From: Sphingomonas sp. Leaf34
Lineage (GTDB): Bacteria; Pseudomonadota; Alphaproteobacteria; Sphingomonadales; Sphingomonadaceae
Reading direction: 5' to 3'
NCBI RefSeq assembly: GCF_001421805.1
Contig: NZ_LMLC01000001.1
Span: 868,001 to 932,000 of the forward strand
DNA length: 64,000 bases
Shown here piece by piece: positions 1-7,715 of this stretch. The notes beneath the pieces were generated by a model. It had not been told where the DNA came from, did no database searches, and saw only the letters and a list, made by a program, of their open reading frames with translations. Both the position numbers and the translations under genes were made by a program. Each line of letters opens with the position of its first letter. Within the stretch, counting starts at the first letter, position 1.

Positions 1-263
1 CGTCGGCACTCGACAGCCGCACCGAGGCCGAAATCCTCGACACGCTAGAGGCGATCGAGCGCGGTCGCACCACGATCGTGATCGCGCACCGTTTGTCGAC
101 CGTGGTGCATGCCGACCAGATCGTCGTGCTCGAGGCGGGGCGCATCGTCGAGAAGGGCACGCATGGCGAGCTGCTGCGCCGGGAGGGCGTCTATGCGGAG
201 ATGTGGAATCGCCAGGCGCAGGAGCGTGCGGGACAGGATGACGGGGCGCTGGCGGCGGAGTAG
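1..263 (+). CDS. ABC transporter ATP-binding/permease protein, C-terminal fragment (partial)
   Basis: Only the last 86 codons are present; the frame is open from base 3 and the gene begins before the window. The fragment starts with the D-loop (SALD) after Walker B, followed by the switch-histidine motif (IAHRLST), then a typical exporter tail ([17 protein letters not shown], ending in YAEMW). This matches the nucleotide-binding domain of type IV exporters of the MsbA/Atm1 kind, where the domain sits at the C-terminus of a half-transporter. The substrate cannot be told from this piece. The next gene is convergent, ending at 331. Confidence 0.9.
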   Translation, partial: SALDSRTEAEILDTLEAIERGRTTIVIAHRLSTVVHADQIVVLEAGRIVEKGTHGELLRREGVYAEMWNRQAQERAGQDDGALAAE

Positions 264-276
264 CTGGGGAATTTAA

Positions 277-314
277 CCTCGCGCGGCCGAGTTTTCTGCT
301 CTGCCAGCGCGAGG
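277..314. terminator. Inverted repeat between convergent genes, possible terminator
   Basis: Two 8-bp arms (CCTCGCGC at 277-284 and GCGCGAGG at 307-314) lie between the 3' ends of the ABC gene and the HsdR_N-like gene. There is no clear T-run, so intrinsic termination is only a guess. Confidence 0.3.
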
Positions 315-330
315 AAATGATCGAGCCCGG

Positions 331-1404
331 CTAAGCGGGGATCGCGGGATCGAGTTCGCGCAGGCGCGTCTCGATCGCGTTCGAATATTGATAGATATGC
401 GTGAGATCGGACAGCAGATGGCGCGTCTCGTCCTTCCCCGCGAACATCCCGAGATATTTGGTCGTGATGCCGTTGAAATGCATTCGCGCGATCGTCTTGC
501 GATTATTGTCGTCGAGCAGGATCGCGCAATAGGACTTCGCATCTCGGACGATGACGCGCTTCGGATCAATCAGCCGCGAGGCGATCGCCTGGATGATGTG
601 GAAACCCGAAATTTCCTCCTGCGTCGTGACGATGCCGTCGCCCTCCGACGGGTCGTCATCGGCGCCGACGGGCAGATCCTCGACCGGGCTCGACGCCTTC
701 AACGCCGAGGAAAGCCGCTCGTTGACGAAATCGCGGATCAGCGCGGCAATTGCGGGGGAGAGCAGCTTGGCGAACCCGTCCTTGATCGCGGGTGTCAGCC
801 GGCCGCCGTGCACGCGCTGCGCCATCATCCGGACGAACTCGTCGGAGGGCTCGGCGAACTCCTTTTCCAGTTCAAGACGGATCAGCGACTGCGTCTTGAG
901 GCTGCCCGCCTCTTGGACGATCTTGTCGATGTCGAACGCCGCCTTGGTGAACTTCTCGAGCGTGCGGATGTCGCCAGGCTTGATCGCGTCCATCGTGAAG
1001 GTGAAAAACGGCTGGTCGTCCATCTTGTTCGGGCGTTCGATATCCGAATAGAATTGGTAGACGACGCCGTTGGTGAGGACCGCAAGACGGGCATCGGTGA
1101 CGCTGAAATAGCGGAACAGTTGCCCGGCGTGATTGACGTTAAGTTGCACCGAGGACGGCTTGCACTCGATCAGGATCGAGACCTTACCACCGGCGCAGAT
1201 CGCATAGTCGACCTTTTCGCCTTTCTTGGTGCCGACATCGGCGCTGAACTCCGGGACGACCTCGGATGGGTTGAACACGTCGTAGCCGAGTGACTGCAGG
1301 AACGGCATGACCAGCGCGGTCTTTGCCGCCTCTTCTGTCAGGAGAACCTCGCGGTGCTCGATCGTCCGTTTCTGCAGTTCGGCCAGCCTGATGCTCAGTT
1401 CCAT
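331..1404 (-). CDS. HsdR_N-like PD-(D/E)xK nuclease-fold protein, orphan
   Basis: 357 aa. Residues about 25-130 look like the HsdR_N_2 (type I restriction R-subunit N-terminal) fold: Asp66 (KVDYAI) and Glu80-x-Lys82 (ECKPS) form a PD-(D/E)xK site, and LFRYF / LAVLTNG motifs follow. The rest (about 180-357) is uncharacterised, with no helicase motifs, so it is not a full R subunit. No methylase or specificity gene is adjacent. Such stand-alone proteins are often annotated as restriction endonucleases; whether it cuts DNA is unknown. The ATG is preceded by a G-rich Shine-Dalgarno. The family call is fairly safe, the function is not. Confidence 0.7.
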   Translation of the reverse strand: MELSIRLAELQKRTIEHREVLLTEEAAKTALVMPFLQSLGYDVFNPSEVVPEFSADVGTKKGEKVDYAICAGGKVSILIECKPSSVQLNVNHAGQLFRYFSVTDARLAVLTNGVVYQFYSDIERPNKMDDQPFFTFTMDAIKPGDIRTLEKFTKAAFDIDKIVQEAGSLKTQSLIRLELEKEFAEPSDEFVRMMAQRVHGGRLTPAIKDGFAKLLSPAIAALIRDFVNERLSSALKASSPVEDLPVGADDDPSEGDGIVTTQEEISGFHIIQAIASRLIDPKRVIVRDAKSYCAILLDDNNRKTIARMHFNGITTKYLGMFAGKDETRHLLSDLTHIYQYSNAIETRLRELDPAIPA

Positions 1405-1501
1405 GTGCGTCCCCCCGGGTGAACATGGGAGGATGCGGGCGCGCGGGCCGGCGGTCCATGGCCCGCGAGCGACAGACTGGCCGGAACTCGACCGAGTTCG
1501 C

Positions 1502-2476
1502 CTAGCCGCAGGTCAGTCGGACCTGTTTCGCGGGCTGGTCGAACACGATTTCGGAACAGTGGTCGAGCACGTCGGCGCCGAGCGTCAGGCGGTCGTGTTT
1601 GGGGTCCCGCTTGCGCTTGGCGGTGACGACGATCTCGTCGGGGTCGGGCGGGGCGGCGTCGGCCTCGCGGATCGACACGGCGCTGCCGACGTCGCTGGTG
1701 CGGACGCCGAGCGTTGCGAGCCGCAGCGGACCGACCGCGAGCGGGTCCGCGAGAGTCATCGTGCGAACGGGGCGGGTGATGCCGAAGGCGATCTCGACAC
1801 GCTCGGCGGTGCCCGTGAGCGTGCCGCGCTGCGCCTCGGCGATCAGCGACGCCGCGTTGGCGGTGACCGTGGTGCGCGGATGATAGGGATCGAAAAGGAC
1901 GCGGATCGGCTGGCCGCCGATCATGATCTGCGCGAACACGCCCGACAGCCGCCCGAACAGCCCGCCGCCATCGACCATCGGTAGTGCGACCGTCCGTTCG
2001 CCTGTGCGGGGTGCGCGCAGCGCGATACGCACGACGGGTTCGGGAAGCGACCCCGGCCCGATGCTGCCATCGCCGACGGTCGCATAGACACGCCCGACCC
2101 AGCGACCGTCGGCAGAGCCCTGTTTGGGGCTGGGGAAGCCGACCCGGCGCTTCACGTGGGTTCCACCGAACGTCATCGGCCTGACCGTCGTGGCCTGCAT
2201 CGCGCCCTGCCCGCCGACCGAATAGCCGAGCTCCATCATGCCGCCCTTCAACGCGAGCCGGTCGGCCGCGGTGGTGGTCATCAGGACCAGCCCGGGCGCG
2301 GCCGGATCGACGCGGAGCGTGACCGGCGCGCCGTCGATCGTTGCGGCGATCAGACCACCGACCGGCACGTCGCGCACCGGCGGCGGCGTGTCCGCGGCAA
2401 GACCCGCACTGCCGATCGGGACGAGCGCGACCAGCAGGAGCGCCGCGGTGCCCCCACGCAAAACAGAGCCGTTCAT
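1502..2476 (-). CDS. Secreted two-lobe aspartyl-protease-like protein, degenerate, with TonB-box-like motif
   Basis: 324 aa from the ATG at 2476, which has a GGGAGAAGG Shine-Dalgarno; an upstream in-frame ATG at 2536 is less likely. A signal peptide (hydrophobic residues about 9-27, AAD cleavage region) predicts periplasmic export. Two similar segments (TLRVDPAAPGLVLM and VLFDPYHPRTTV) resemble the two active-site loops of retropepsin-like proteases, but the DTG triad is DP in both, so catalysis is doubtful. Near the C-terminus is DEIVVTAKRKR, like the TonB box or plug start of TonB-dependent receptors, though there is no receptor barrel. Divergent from recQ. I do not recognise a specific function. 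Confidence 0.5.
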   Translation of the reverse strand: MNGSVLRGGTAALLLVALVPIGSAGLAADTPPPVRDVPVGGLIAATIDGAPVTLRVDPAAPGLVLMTTTAADRLALKGGMMELGYSVGGQGAMQATTVRPMTFGGTHVKRRVGFPSPKQGSADGRWVGRVYATVGDGSIGPGSLPEPVVRIALRAPRTGERTVALPMVDGGGLFGRLSGVFAQIMIGGQPIRVLFDPYHPRTTVTANAASLIAEAQRGTLTGTAERVEIAFGITRPVRTMTLADPLAVGPLRLATLGVRTSDVGSAVSIREADAAPPDPDEIVVTAKRKRDPKHDRLTLGADVLDHCSEIVFDQPAKQVRLTCG

Positions 2477-2601
2477 GCCTTCTCCCTCAACTGATCGCGG
2501 TGGGTGTCGCACATCGCAGCCGTGCCGCAACGCCATTTGCCACGAGTATGAATGTATGCGTGCCCTCGACGCAGCGGCATGCGACGCCTAGATCGGCTAG
2601 G

Positions 2602-4368
2602 ATGCTCGACCCCCTTCCCGATCTCCAGCGTATCTTTGGTTTCCCCGAGTTTCGCGGCGTGCAGCGCGACGTCGTCGACCGGGTGCTCGCGGGGCAGCGC
2701 ACGCTGGCGGTGATGCCGACGGGTGCGGGCAAGTCGCTATGCTATCAGCTACCTGCGACGATGCTGGAGGGGACGTGCGTCGTCGTCTCGCCGCTGATCG
2801 CGCTGATGCACGATCAGTTGCGCGCAGCCACCGCGGTCGGAATCAAGGCGGCGACGCTGACCTCGGTCGATACCAATCGCGAGGAGACGATCGCACAGTT
2901 CCGCGCGGGCGATCTCGACCTGCTCTACGTCGCGCCCGAGCGGGCCTCGAACGAGAGTTTTCGGAACCTGCTCGGCCAGGCGAAGCTCTCGCTGTTCGCG
3001 ATCGACGAGGCGCACTGCGTCAGCGAGTGGGGGCATGATTTCCGACCGGACTACCGCCTGCTGCGGCCTCTGCTCGACAGTTTTCCCGACGTGCCGCGGC
3101 TCGCGCTGACCGCGACCGCGGACGCCCACACGCGGGCGGATATCCTGGAGCAGCTCGGGATTTCGCAGGACGGCCTGATCGTGTCGGGGTTCGACCGGCC
3201 GAACATCCGCTATGCGATTTCGGGGCGCGACAACGTCAACCGGCAGATCGCCGACATCCTCGAGAAGATCCCGGGGCCGGGGATCGTCTATGCGCAGACG
3301 CGCGCGGCGACCGAGAAGCTCGCCGAGGCGCTCGGGCGCAGCGGACGGCCGACGCGGGCCTATCATGCCGGGCTCGACCCGCAGGTGCGCGCGAAGAACC
3401 AGGCGGATTTCGTCGCGAGCGAGGACATGGTGATCTGCGCCACGGTCGCGTTCGGGATGGGGATCGACAAGCCCGACGTGCGGTTCGTCGCGCATGCCGG
3501 GCTGCCGAAATCGATCGAGGCCTATTATCAGGAGACCGGGCGCGCGGGGCGCGACGGCGATCCGGCGATCGCGCATCTGTTCTGGGGTGCCGAGGATTTC
3601 GCGCGCGCACGCCAGCGGATCGGCGAGGTCGAGCCCGAGCGGCAGGCGGGCGAACGCCAGCGACTGACTGCGATGGGCGGGCTGGTCGAGACCGCGGGGT
3701 GCCGCCGCCGTATCCTGCTCAAGCATTTCGGCGAGGACAGACACGAGGATTGCGGCAATTGCGACAATTGCCTCGGCAATGTCGACGCGGTCGATGCGAC
3801 CGAGACCGCGCGGAAATTCCTGTCGGCGGTGTTCCGCACGGGGCAGATGTTCGGCGTCGGCTATATCGAGGGGATCCTGACCGGCGTGTCGTCGGAGCGC
3901 AGCCTGATGAACGGGCATGAGGCGTTGTCGGTGTACGGGATCGTCGATGGCGACGAGGTGGCGCTGCTGAAGCCCGTGTCGCGCGCGCTGATGCTGAAGG
4001 ATGCACTGCGCACCAATCCGCACGGTGGCCTCGAGTTCGGGCCCGCGGCCAAGGCGATCCTCAAAGGCGAGGCGGCGGTGTCGATCGTCGTGCCGCCCAA
4101 GCGCGAGCGGCGGCGCAAGGGGGCGGTTGGCGCGACCCCGAACCCCGTCGACGATCCGCTGTTCGAGGCGTTGCGCGTGCGGCGGCGCGATCTGGCGAAA
4201 GAAGCGGGCGTTCCGCCGTATGTGATCTTCCACGATTCGGTGTTGCGTGACATTGCGCGGCAGCGACCCGGATCGCGCGCCGAGCTCGCCGTGCTGTCGG
4301 GCATTGGCGCGCGCAAGCTCGACGCCTATGGAGATGCCTTTCTGGCAGTTATCCGCGAGTCCGCATGA
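2602..4368 (+). CDS. recQ: ATP-dependent DNA helicase RecQ
   Basis: 588 aa, close to the usual length. Order: superfamily-2 helicase core (Walker A PTGAGKS with Lys44; DEAH box at about 135-138, IDEAHCVSEWGHDFR), helicase C domain (ATVAFGMGIDKPDVRF; QETGRAGRDG), RecQ zinc-binding and winged-helix region (CRRR then CGNCDNC), and a C-terminal HRDC domain (about 510-588). It unwinds DNA 3'-5' in recombination and fork repair. The ATG at 2602 is chosen because family homology begins there; the open frame extends upstream to 2341 without similarity. The last 4 bases overlap the next start (ATGA), so two downstream genes are likely cotranscribed. Confidence 0.97.
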   Translation: MLDPLPDLQRIFGFPEFRGVQRDVVDRVLAGQRTLAVMPTGAGKSLCYQLPATMLEGTCVVVSPLIALMHDQLRAATAVGIKAATLTSVDTNREETIAQFRAGDLDLLYVAPERASNESFRNLLGQAKLSLFAIDEAHCVSEWGHDFRPDYRLLRPLLDSFPDVPRLALTATADAHTRADILEQLGISQDGLIVSGFDRPNIRYAISGRDNVNRQIADILEKIPGPGIVYAQTRAATEKLAEALGRSGRPTRAYHAGLDPQVRAKNQADFVASEDMVICATVAFGMGIDKPDVRFVAHAGLPKSIEAYYQETGRAGRDGDPAIAHLFWGAEDFARARQRIGEVEPERQAGERQRLTAMGGLVETAGCRRRILLKHFGEDRHEDCGNCDNCLGNVDAVDATETARKFLSAVFRTGQMFGVGYIEGILTGVSSERSLMNGHEALSVYGIVDGDEVALLKPVSRALMLKDALRTNPHGGLEFGPAAKAILKGEAAVSIVVPPKRERRRKGAVGATPNPVDDPLFEALRVRRRDLAKEAGVPPYVIFHDSVLRDIARQRPGSRAELAVLSGIGARKLDAYGDAFLAVIRESA

Positions 4369-4793
4369 TCCGGCACATCAACGAAAGCATTTCGGTCTCC
4401 CCGCAGATCGCGGTCGAGCACGTCGCGGAGATCGCCGCGGCGGGGTTCAAGACGATCGTCAACAACCGGCCGGACGACGAGGATGCGGGGCAGCCTGCGG
4501 GCGACGCGATCCGTGCGGCGGCGGAGGCGGCGGGGCTGAGCTATGTTGCGATTCCGGTGACGCATGCGGGCTTCTCGCATCCGCAGATCGACGCGATGAC
4601 GCAGGCGCTGACTGCGGCGGACGGGCCGGTGCTGGCTTATTGCCGGTCGGGGACGCGGAGCTGCAATCTGTGGGCGCTGGCGGCGGCGAAGGCGGGGCGC
4701 AACCCGAACCTACTGCTCGCGCAGGCCGAGGACGCAGGCTATGACCTGCGCGGGATTCGCCCGATGCTGGACGCGCTCGCAGGGCCGCGATGA
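4365..4793 (+). CDS. TIGR01244/DUF442 (Blh-like) phosphatase or sulfurtransferase family protein
   Basis: 142 aa, a full-length single-domain member of the DUF442 family. The N-terminal strand pattern (ISVSPQIAVEHVAEIAAAGFKTIVNNRPD) and the active-site loop CRSGTRS (Cys93, Arg98) fit the family, which has a dual-specificity-phosphatase-like fold and is variously annotated as a sulfide-related sulfur transferase or phosphatase. In sulfide-oxidising systems it is fused to a metallo-beta-lactamase; here it stands alone. Translation is coupled to recQ by ATGA and to the next gene by another ATGA. The substrate is unknown. Confidence 0.85.
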   Translation: MIRHINESISVSPQIAVEHVAEIAAAGFKTIVNNRPDDEDAGQPAGDAIRAAAEAAGLSYVAIPVTHAGFSHPQIDAMTQALTAADGPVLAYCRSGTRSCNLWALAAAKAGRNPNLLLAQAEDAGYDLRGIRPMLDALAGPR

Positions 4794-5218
4794 GCCCTGT
4801 CGCGATCGGGCCCTATAGCGTGGGGCCCTATGCCATCGCGGGGATCGCGGTCGGCGTCGTGCTGCTCGTTGCAAGTCTCGCCTGGGCGGCGCTGCGGACG
4901 CGGCGCGTGGTGAAGATCGAGACGCCGGACGAGGTGGCGGACGCCGCGCAGGCGCATCTGCCGGGCTTTGCGGTCGCGGGTGCGGTGGTCGGCGCCGATG
5001 GCCAGGGCGCGCTGGCGATCGCCGACGACGGGCGCGTCGCGGCGGTCAAGCGGATCGGCAACCGCCTGGCGGTGTGCGAGGTCGCGTGGCGGACGGTGCG
5101 CGCGACGCACGAGGGGATCCTGGTCGAGACTGGCGACCGCGCGCTCGGCGCGGTGATGCTGACCAAGGTCGACGTGTTGGATATCCGGCGGTTGGCCCCC
5201 AAGGGTGTGCGGGTTTGA
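4790..5218 (+). CDS. Hypothetical single-pass membrane protein
   Basis: 142 aa, not recognised. One hydrophobic helix at residues about 14-36 (YAIAGIAVGVVLLVASLAW) is followed by a soluble part with beta-rich repeats (GALAIADDGRVAAVKRIGNRL). It overlaps the DUF442 gene by ATGA and is the last gene before a 494-bp repeat-rich gap, so it is probably the tail of the recQ operon. Topology is likely N-out/C-in, with a cytoplasmic domain. Confidence 0.7.
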   Translation: MSPVAIGPYSVGPYAIAGIAVGVVLLVASLAWAALRTRRVVKIETPDEVADAAQAHLPGFAVAGAVVGADGQGALAIADDGRVAAVKRIGNRLAVCEVAWRTVRATHEGILVETGDRALGAVMLTKVDVLDIRRLAPKGVRV

Positions 5219-5229
5219 CGAACCTAATG

Positions 5230-5367
5230 CCCGTTCGTCCTGAGTAGCTGCTGAGCGTGTCGAAGCGGCGTATCGAAGGATAGGTTGGCTCTCGGGGCCT
5301 GTGCTTCGATACGAGCCCTCGATACGCGCCTTACGTCGCTACTCGGTCTCTACTCAGCACGAACGGG
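5230..5367. repeat. Long inverted-repeat element (family D)
   Basis: Outer arms CCCGTTCGTCCTGAGTAG (5230-5247) and CTACTCAGCACGAACGGG (5350-5367) are complementary with one mismatch; inner copies of CGTATCGAAG / CTTCGATACG also pair. It lies just after the last gene of the recQ operon. Only one copy of this family is seen in the window. Confidence 0.75.
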
Positions 5368-5402
5368 TGGGGGTTGGGCTAGTCCTATCGGGCCTACATA
5401 CC

Positions 5403-5502
5403 ACCCCGGCGGAGGCCGGGGTCAAATTGGCGAGGTCGATATAACGAGGGATGATCCGTCGTCATTGCCGTCCCCCAGTTGGGCCCCGGCCTTCGCCGGG
5501 GT
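5403..5502. repeat. Paired-hairpin GC repeat (family A, copy 1)
   Basis: Two small hairpins face each other: ACCCCGGC-ggag-GCCGGGGT (5403-5422) and a similar CCCCGGCcttcGCCGGGG (5484-5501). Inner AATTGG / CAGTTGGG sequences flank a 45-bp spacer. Related copies are at 9381-9504 and 13690-13792. Confidence 0.75.
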
Positions 5503-5585
5503 AGAAAGCATGTACCCCCGTCGCCTTGCTTGGTCCTGAGCGTCCGCCTTCACGGGAGAGGCGCGCCCTGCTCTTCTCGCTGGAC

Positions 5586-5610
5586 TCGGTCGAAGTACTA
5601 CTTCGACCGA
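5586..5610. repeat. Perfect 25-bp palindrome beside the amtB terminator
   Basis: TCGGTCGAAGTA (5586-5597), a single C, then TACTTCGACCGA (5599-5610): 12-bp arms without mismatch. It lies directly beyond the T-run of the amtB terminator. It could be a protein-binding site or a second 3' hairpin. Confidence 0.6.
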
Positions 5611-5611
5611 C

Positions 5612-5644
5612 AAAAAATGGCCCGGTGTGTTGCCACACCGAGCC
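5612..5644 (-). terminator. Rho-independent terminator of glnK-amtB
   Basis: Read on the minus strand: stem GGCTCGGTGTG, loop GCAA, CACACCGGGCC (one G-T pair), then ATTTTTTG. It lies about 70 bases after the amtB stop. Confidence 0.88.
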
Positions 5645-5712
5645 AAGGTTGTCCGCAGGAGGAACGTCGTGGGTGCGGGCTCGGGTGGCCCGCTACCGAT
5701 TGGTGTTGGCGA

Positions 5713-7074
5713 TCAGTTGTACGCGCGCTCGCCGTGCTCGCCGATGTCGAGACCTTCGGTTTCGACTTCGCGCGAGACGCGCAGGCCGGTCAGCGCCTTG
5801 GCGACGTAGATCGCGATGACGGTACCGACAGCCGCCCAGACGATCGTGGTGGCGACCGCCGCGACCTGGACGAAGAGCTGGTGGCCCATGTCGAAATCGG
5901 GCTTGCCGGGGCCGCCGAGCGACGGGGCGTAGACGATGCCGGTGCCGATCGCGCCGATCATGCCGCCGATGCCGTGGATGCCGAACGCGTCGAGCGCATC
6001 GTCATAGCCGAGCTTCGGCTTGAGGAAGGTCACCGCGTAATAGCAGACCACCGAGGCGACCGCGCCGAGGATGATCGCGCCGAACGGGCCCGAATTGCCC
6101 GCCGCCGGCGTGACCGCGACGAGCCCCGCGATGATCCCCGAGCAGAACCCGAGCGCCGACCCCTTGTGGCCGTTGACGCGCTCGATCAGCATCCAGGCGA
6201 GCCCGGCCGATGCGGTGGCGACGAAGGTGTTGAGCATCGCAAGACCCGCAGACCCGTTCGCCTCGAGCGCCGAGCCGGCGTTGAAGCCGAACCAGCCGAC
6301 CCAGAGCAGCCCGGTGCCGATGCCGGTCATCGTCAGCGAGTGCGGCGCCATGCGCTCGGCGGGGTAGCCAATCCGCTTGCCGAGAATCAGCGCGGCCACC
6401 AGCGCCGAGACGCCCGCGTTGACGTGCACCACGGTGCCGCCGGCGAAATCGAGCGCGCCCATCTTGAAGAACTTGCCGCCCGATGCCCACACCATGTGCG
6501 CGACCGGGAAGTAGACGATCGTCAGCCATACGATGGCGAACACCATGACGGCCGAGAACTTCATACGTTCGACGACCGAGCCGAGCACGAGCGCGATGGT
6601 GATCGCAGCGAACGTCATCTGGAAGCAGATGAAGACATACTCGGGGATCGCGACGCCCGCGGTGAAGGTCGCCGCGGTCGAGTCGGGCGTGATGCCGCGG
6701 AGCAGCGCCTTGCCGAAGCCCGAGATATACTCGCCGCCGCCGTCGCCGAACGCCATCGTATAGCCGTACATGACCCACAGCAGCATCGCGAGACACGCGA
6801 CCGCGCCGATCTGAGTCATCGTCGACAGCATGTTCTTGGCACGGGTGAGGCCGCCGTAGAACAGCGCGAGGCCGGGGACGATCATCATCAACACCAGCAG
6901 CGTCGACGTCATCATCCAGGCGGTGTCGCCCTTGTTCACCGTTGCCACCACGGGTGCGACCACGGGCGCCACGGCGGGTGCGGCGACGTCCTGCGCCCAG
7001 GCGGGGGCGGCGGCGATCATCGCGGCACCGAACCCGAGGACCGCGGAAGCGGCCGTCTTCATGTCATGCTTCAT
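5713..7074 (-). CDS. amtB: Ammonium transporter AmtB
   Basis: 453 aa inner-membrane ammonium channel. A signal peptide (about 1-27, AWAQ) is followed by about 11 transmembrane helices. The pore histidine pair is visible in VHVNAGVSALVAALI and DAFGIHGIGGMIGAIGTG. The ATG at 7074 is chosen because the signal peptide begins there; the open frame continues upstream antisense-free but only through out-of-frame glnK sequence. It follows glnK by 11 bp, the standard arrangement in which the PII protein blocks AmtB when nitrogen is sufficient. Expression is probably from the sigma-54 promoter before glnK, ending at the terminator at 5612-5644. Confidence 0.97.
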   Translation of the reverse strand: MKHDMKTAASAVLGFGAAMIAAAPAWAQDVAAPAVAPVVAPVVATVNKGDTAWMMTSTLLVLMMIVPGLALFYGGLTRAKNMLSTMTQIGAVACLAMLLWVMYGYTMAFGDGGGEYISGFGKALLRGITPDSTAATFTAGVAIPEYVFICFQMTFAAITIALVLGSVVERMKFSAVMVFAIVWLTIVYFPVAHMVWASGGKFFKMGALDFAGGTVVHVNAGVSALVAALILGKRIGYPAERMAPHSLTMTGIGTGLLWVGWFGFNAGSALEANGSAGLAMLNTFVATASAGLAWMLIERVNGHKGSALGFCSGIIAGLVAVTPAAGNSGPFGAIILGAVASVVCYYAVTFLKPKLGYDDALDAFGIHGIGGMIGAIGTGIVYAPSLGGPGKPDFDMGHQLFVQVAAVATTIVWAAVGTVIAIYVAKALTGLRVSREVETEGLDIGEHGERAYN

Positions 7075-7085
7075 CTCGTCCCCCC

Positions 7086-7424
7086 TCAGAGCGCTGAATC
7101 GTCGGTTTCGCCGGTGCGGATGCGCACCGCCTGCGCCACGTCGAGCACGAAGATCTTGCCGTCGCCGATCGCGCCGGTGTTCGCCGAGGCCTGGATCGCC
7201 TCGACCACGCGGTCGGACAGGCTGGCGGCGCAGACCACCTCGATCTTGATCTTGGGCACCATGTTGGTGCTGTATTCGGCCCCCCGATAGATCTCGGTCT
7301 GGCCCTTCTGACGGCCGAACCCCTTGACCTCGGTGACCGTCATGCCCGCCACGCCGATCGTGGTGAGCGCTTCGCGCACCTCGTCGAGCTTGAACGGCTT
7401 GATGATGGCAATGACGAGTTTCAT
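7086..7424 (-). CDS. glnK: Nitrogen regulatory protein P-II (GlnK)
   Basis: 112 aa, exact family length. The T-loop RGAEYSTNMVPKIKIE contains Tyr51, the uridylylation site, and the C-terminal signature VLDVAQAVRIRTGETDDSAL is present. GlnK trimers sense 2-oxoglutarate and ATP/ADP and bind AmtB, the next gene. First gene of the glnK-amtB operon, with a -24/-12 promoter about 35 bases upstream. Confidence 0.97.
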   Translation of the reverse strand: MKLVIAIIKPFKLDEVREALTTIGVAGMTVTEVKGFGRQKGQTEIYRGAEYSTNMVPKIKIEVVCAASLSDRVVEAIQASANTGAIGDGKIFVLDVAQAVRIRTGETDDSAL

Positions 7425-7457
7425 CGCGCCCCTTCCCCTTGTTACGGAAGGTGCCTC

Positions 7458-7472
7458 GCAATGTGCGTGCCA
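7458..7472 (-). promoter_or_regulatory. Sigma-54 promoter of glnK-amtB
   Basis: Minus-strand TGGCAC-N5-TTGC: TGGCAC at 7472-7467, GCACA spacer, TTGC at 7461-7458. This is an exact match to the -24/-12 consensus, and the -12 element is 33 bases from the glnK ATG. A TGCAC...GGTGC pair at 7540-7558 could be part of an NtrC site, but its spacing is not canonical. Confidence 0.85.
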
Positions 7473-7588
7473 GTTGTCCCGTCGAGAGGGCGAGGCGTGC
7501 GCGGCGGGCGGGCAGCGGAGAGGTTGCGGTTAAAACTTGTGCACTGCGGTGGCGGTGCCTGTTTTATGGGCAGCCTCGCCGGCGCGCC

Positions 7589-7674
7589 ATTCCCGCGAAG
7601 GCGGGAACCAATATTGGCGAGCTTCCGCGGTGAAAACTGGCCCTTGCCAATATGGGTCCCCGCCTCCGCGCGGA
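7589..7674. repeat. Paired-hairpin GC repeat (family B, copy 1)
   Basis: Left arm TTCCCGCGAAGGCGGGAACC plus AATATTGG; right arm CCAATATGGGTCCCCGCCTCCGCG. The arms pair across a 35-bp spacer. It lies between glnK and purH (both minus). The only other family B member is inside fliP (33601-33679). Confidence 0.7.
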
Positions 7675-7715
7675 AGACGATATGGGGATGACGGTTGGTA
7701 TCGCGCGTTTCGACC

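Noticed and set aside
5219-5712. CRISPR-like or prophage attachment repeats
   Set aside because: Units are inverted pairs of different families, not evenly spaced direct repeats, and no cas or integrase gene is present.
5479-7290. 603-codon plus-strand open frame over amtB
   Set aside because: Antisense to amtB and very rich in Arg, Asp and His; a shadow frame.
7075-7461. Upstream extension of the amtB frame
   Set aside because: It is an out-of-frame reading of glnK; the signal peptide shows that amtB starts at 7074.
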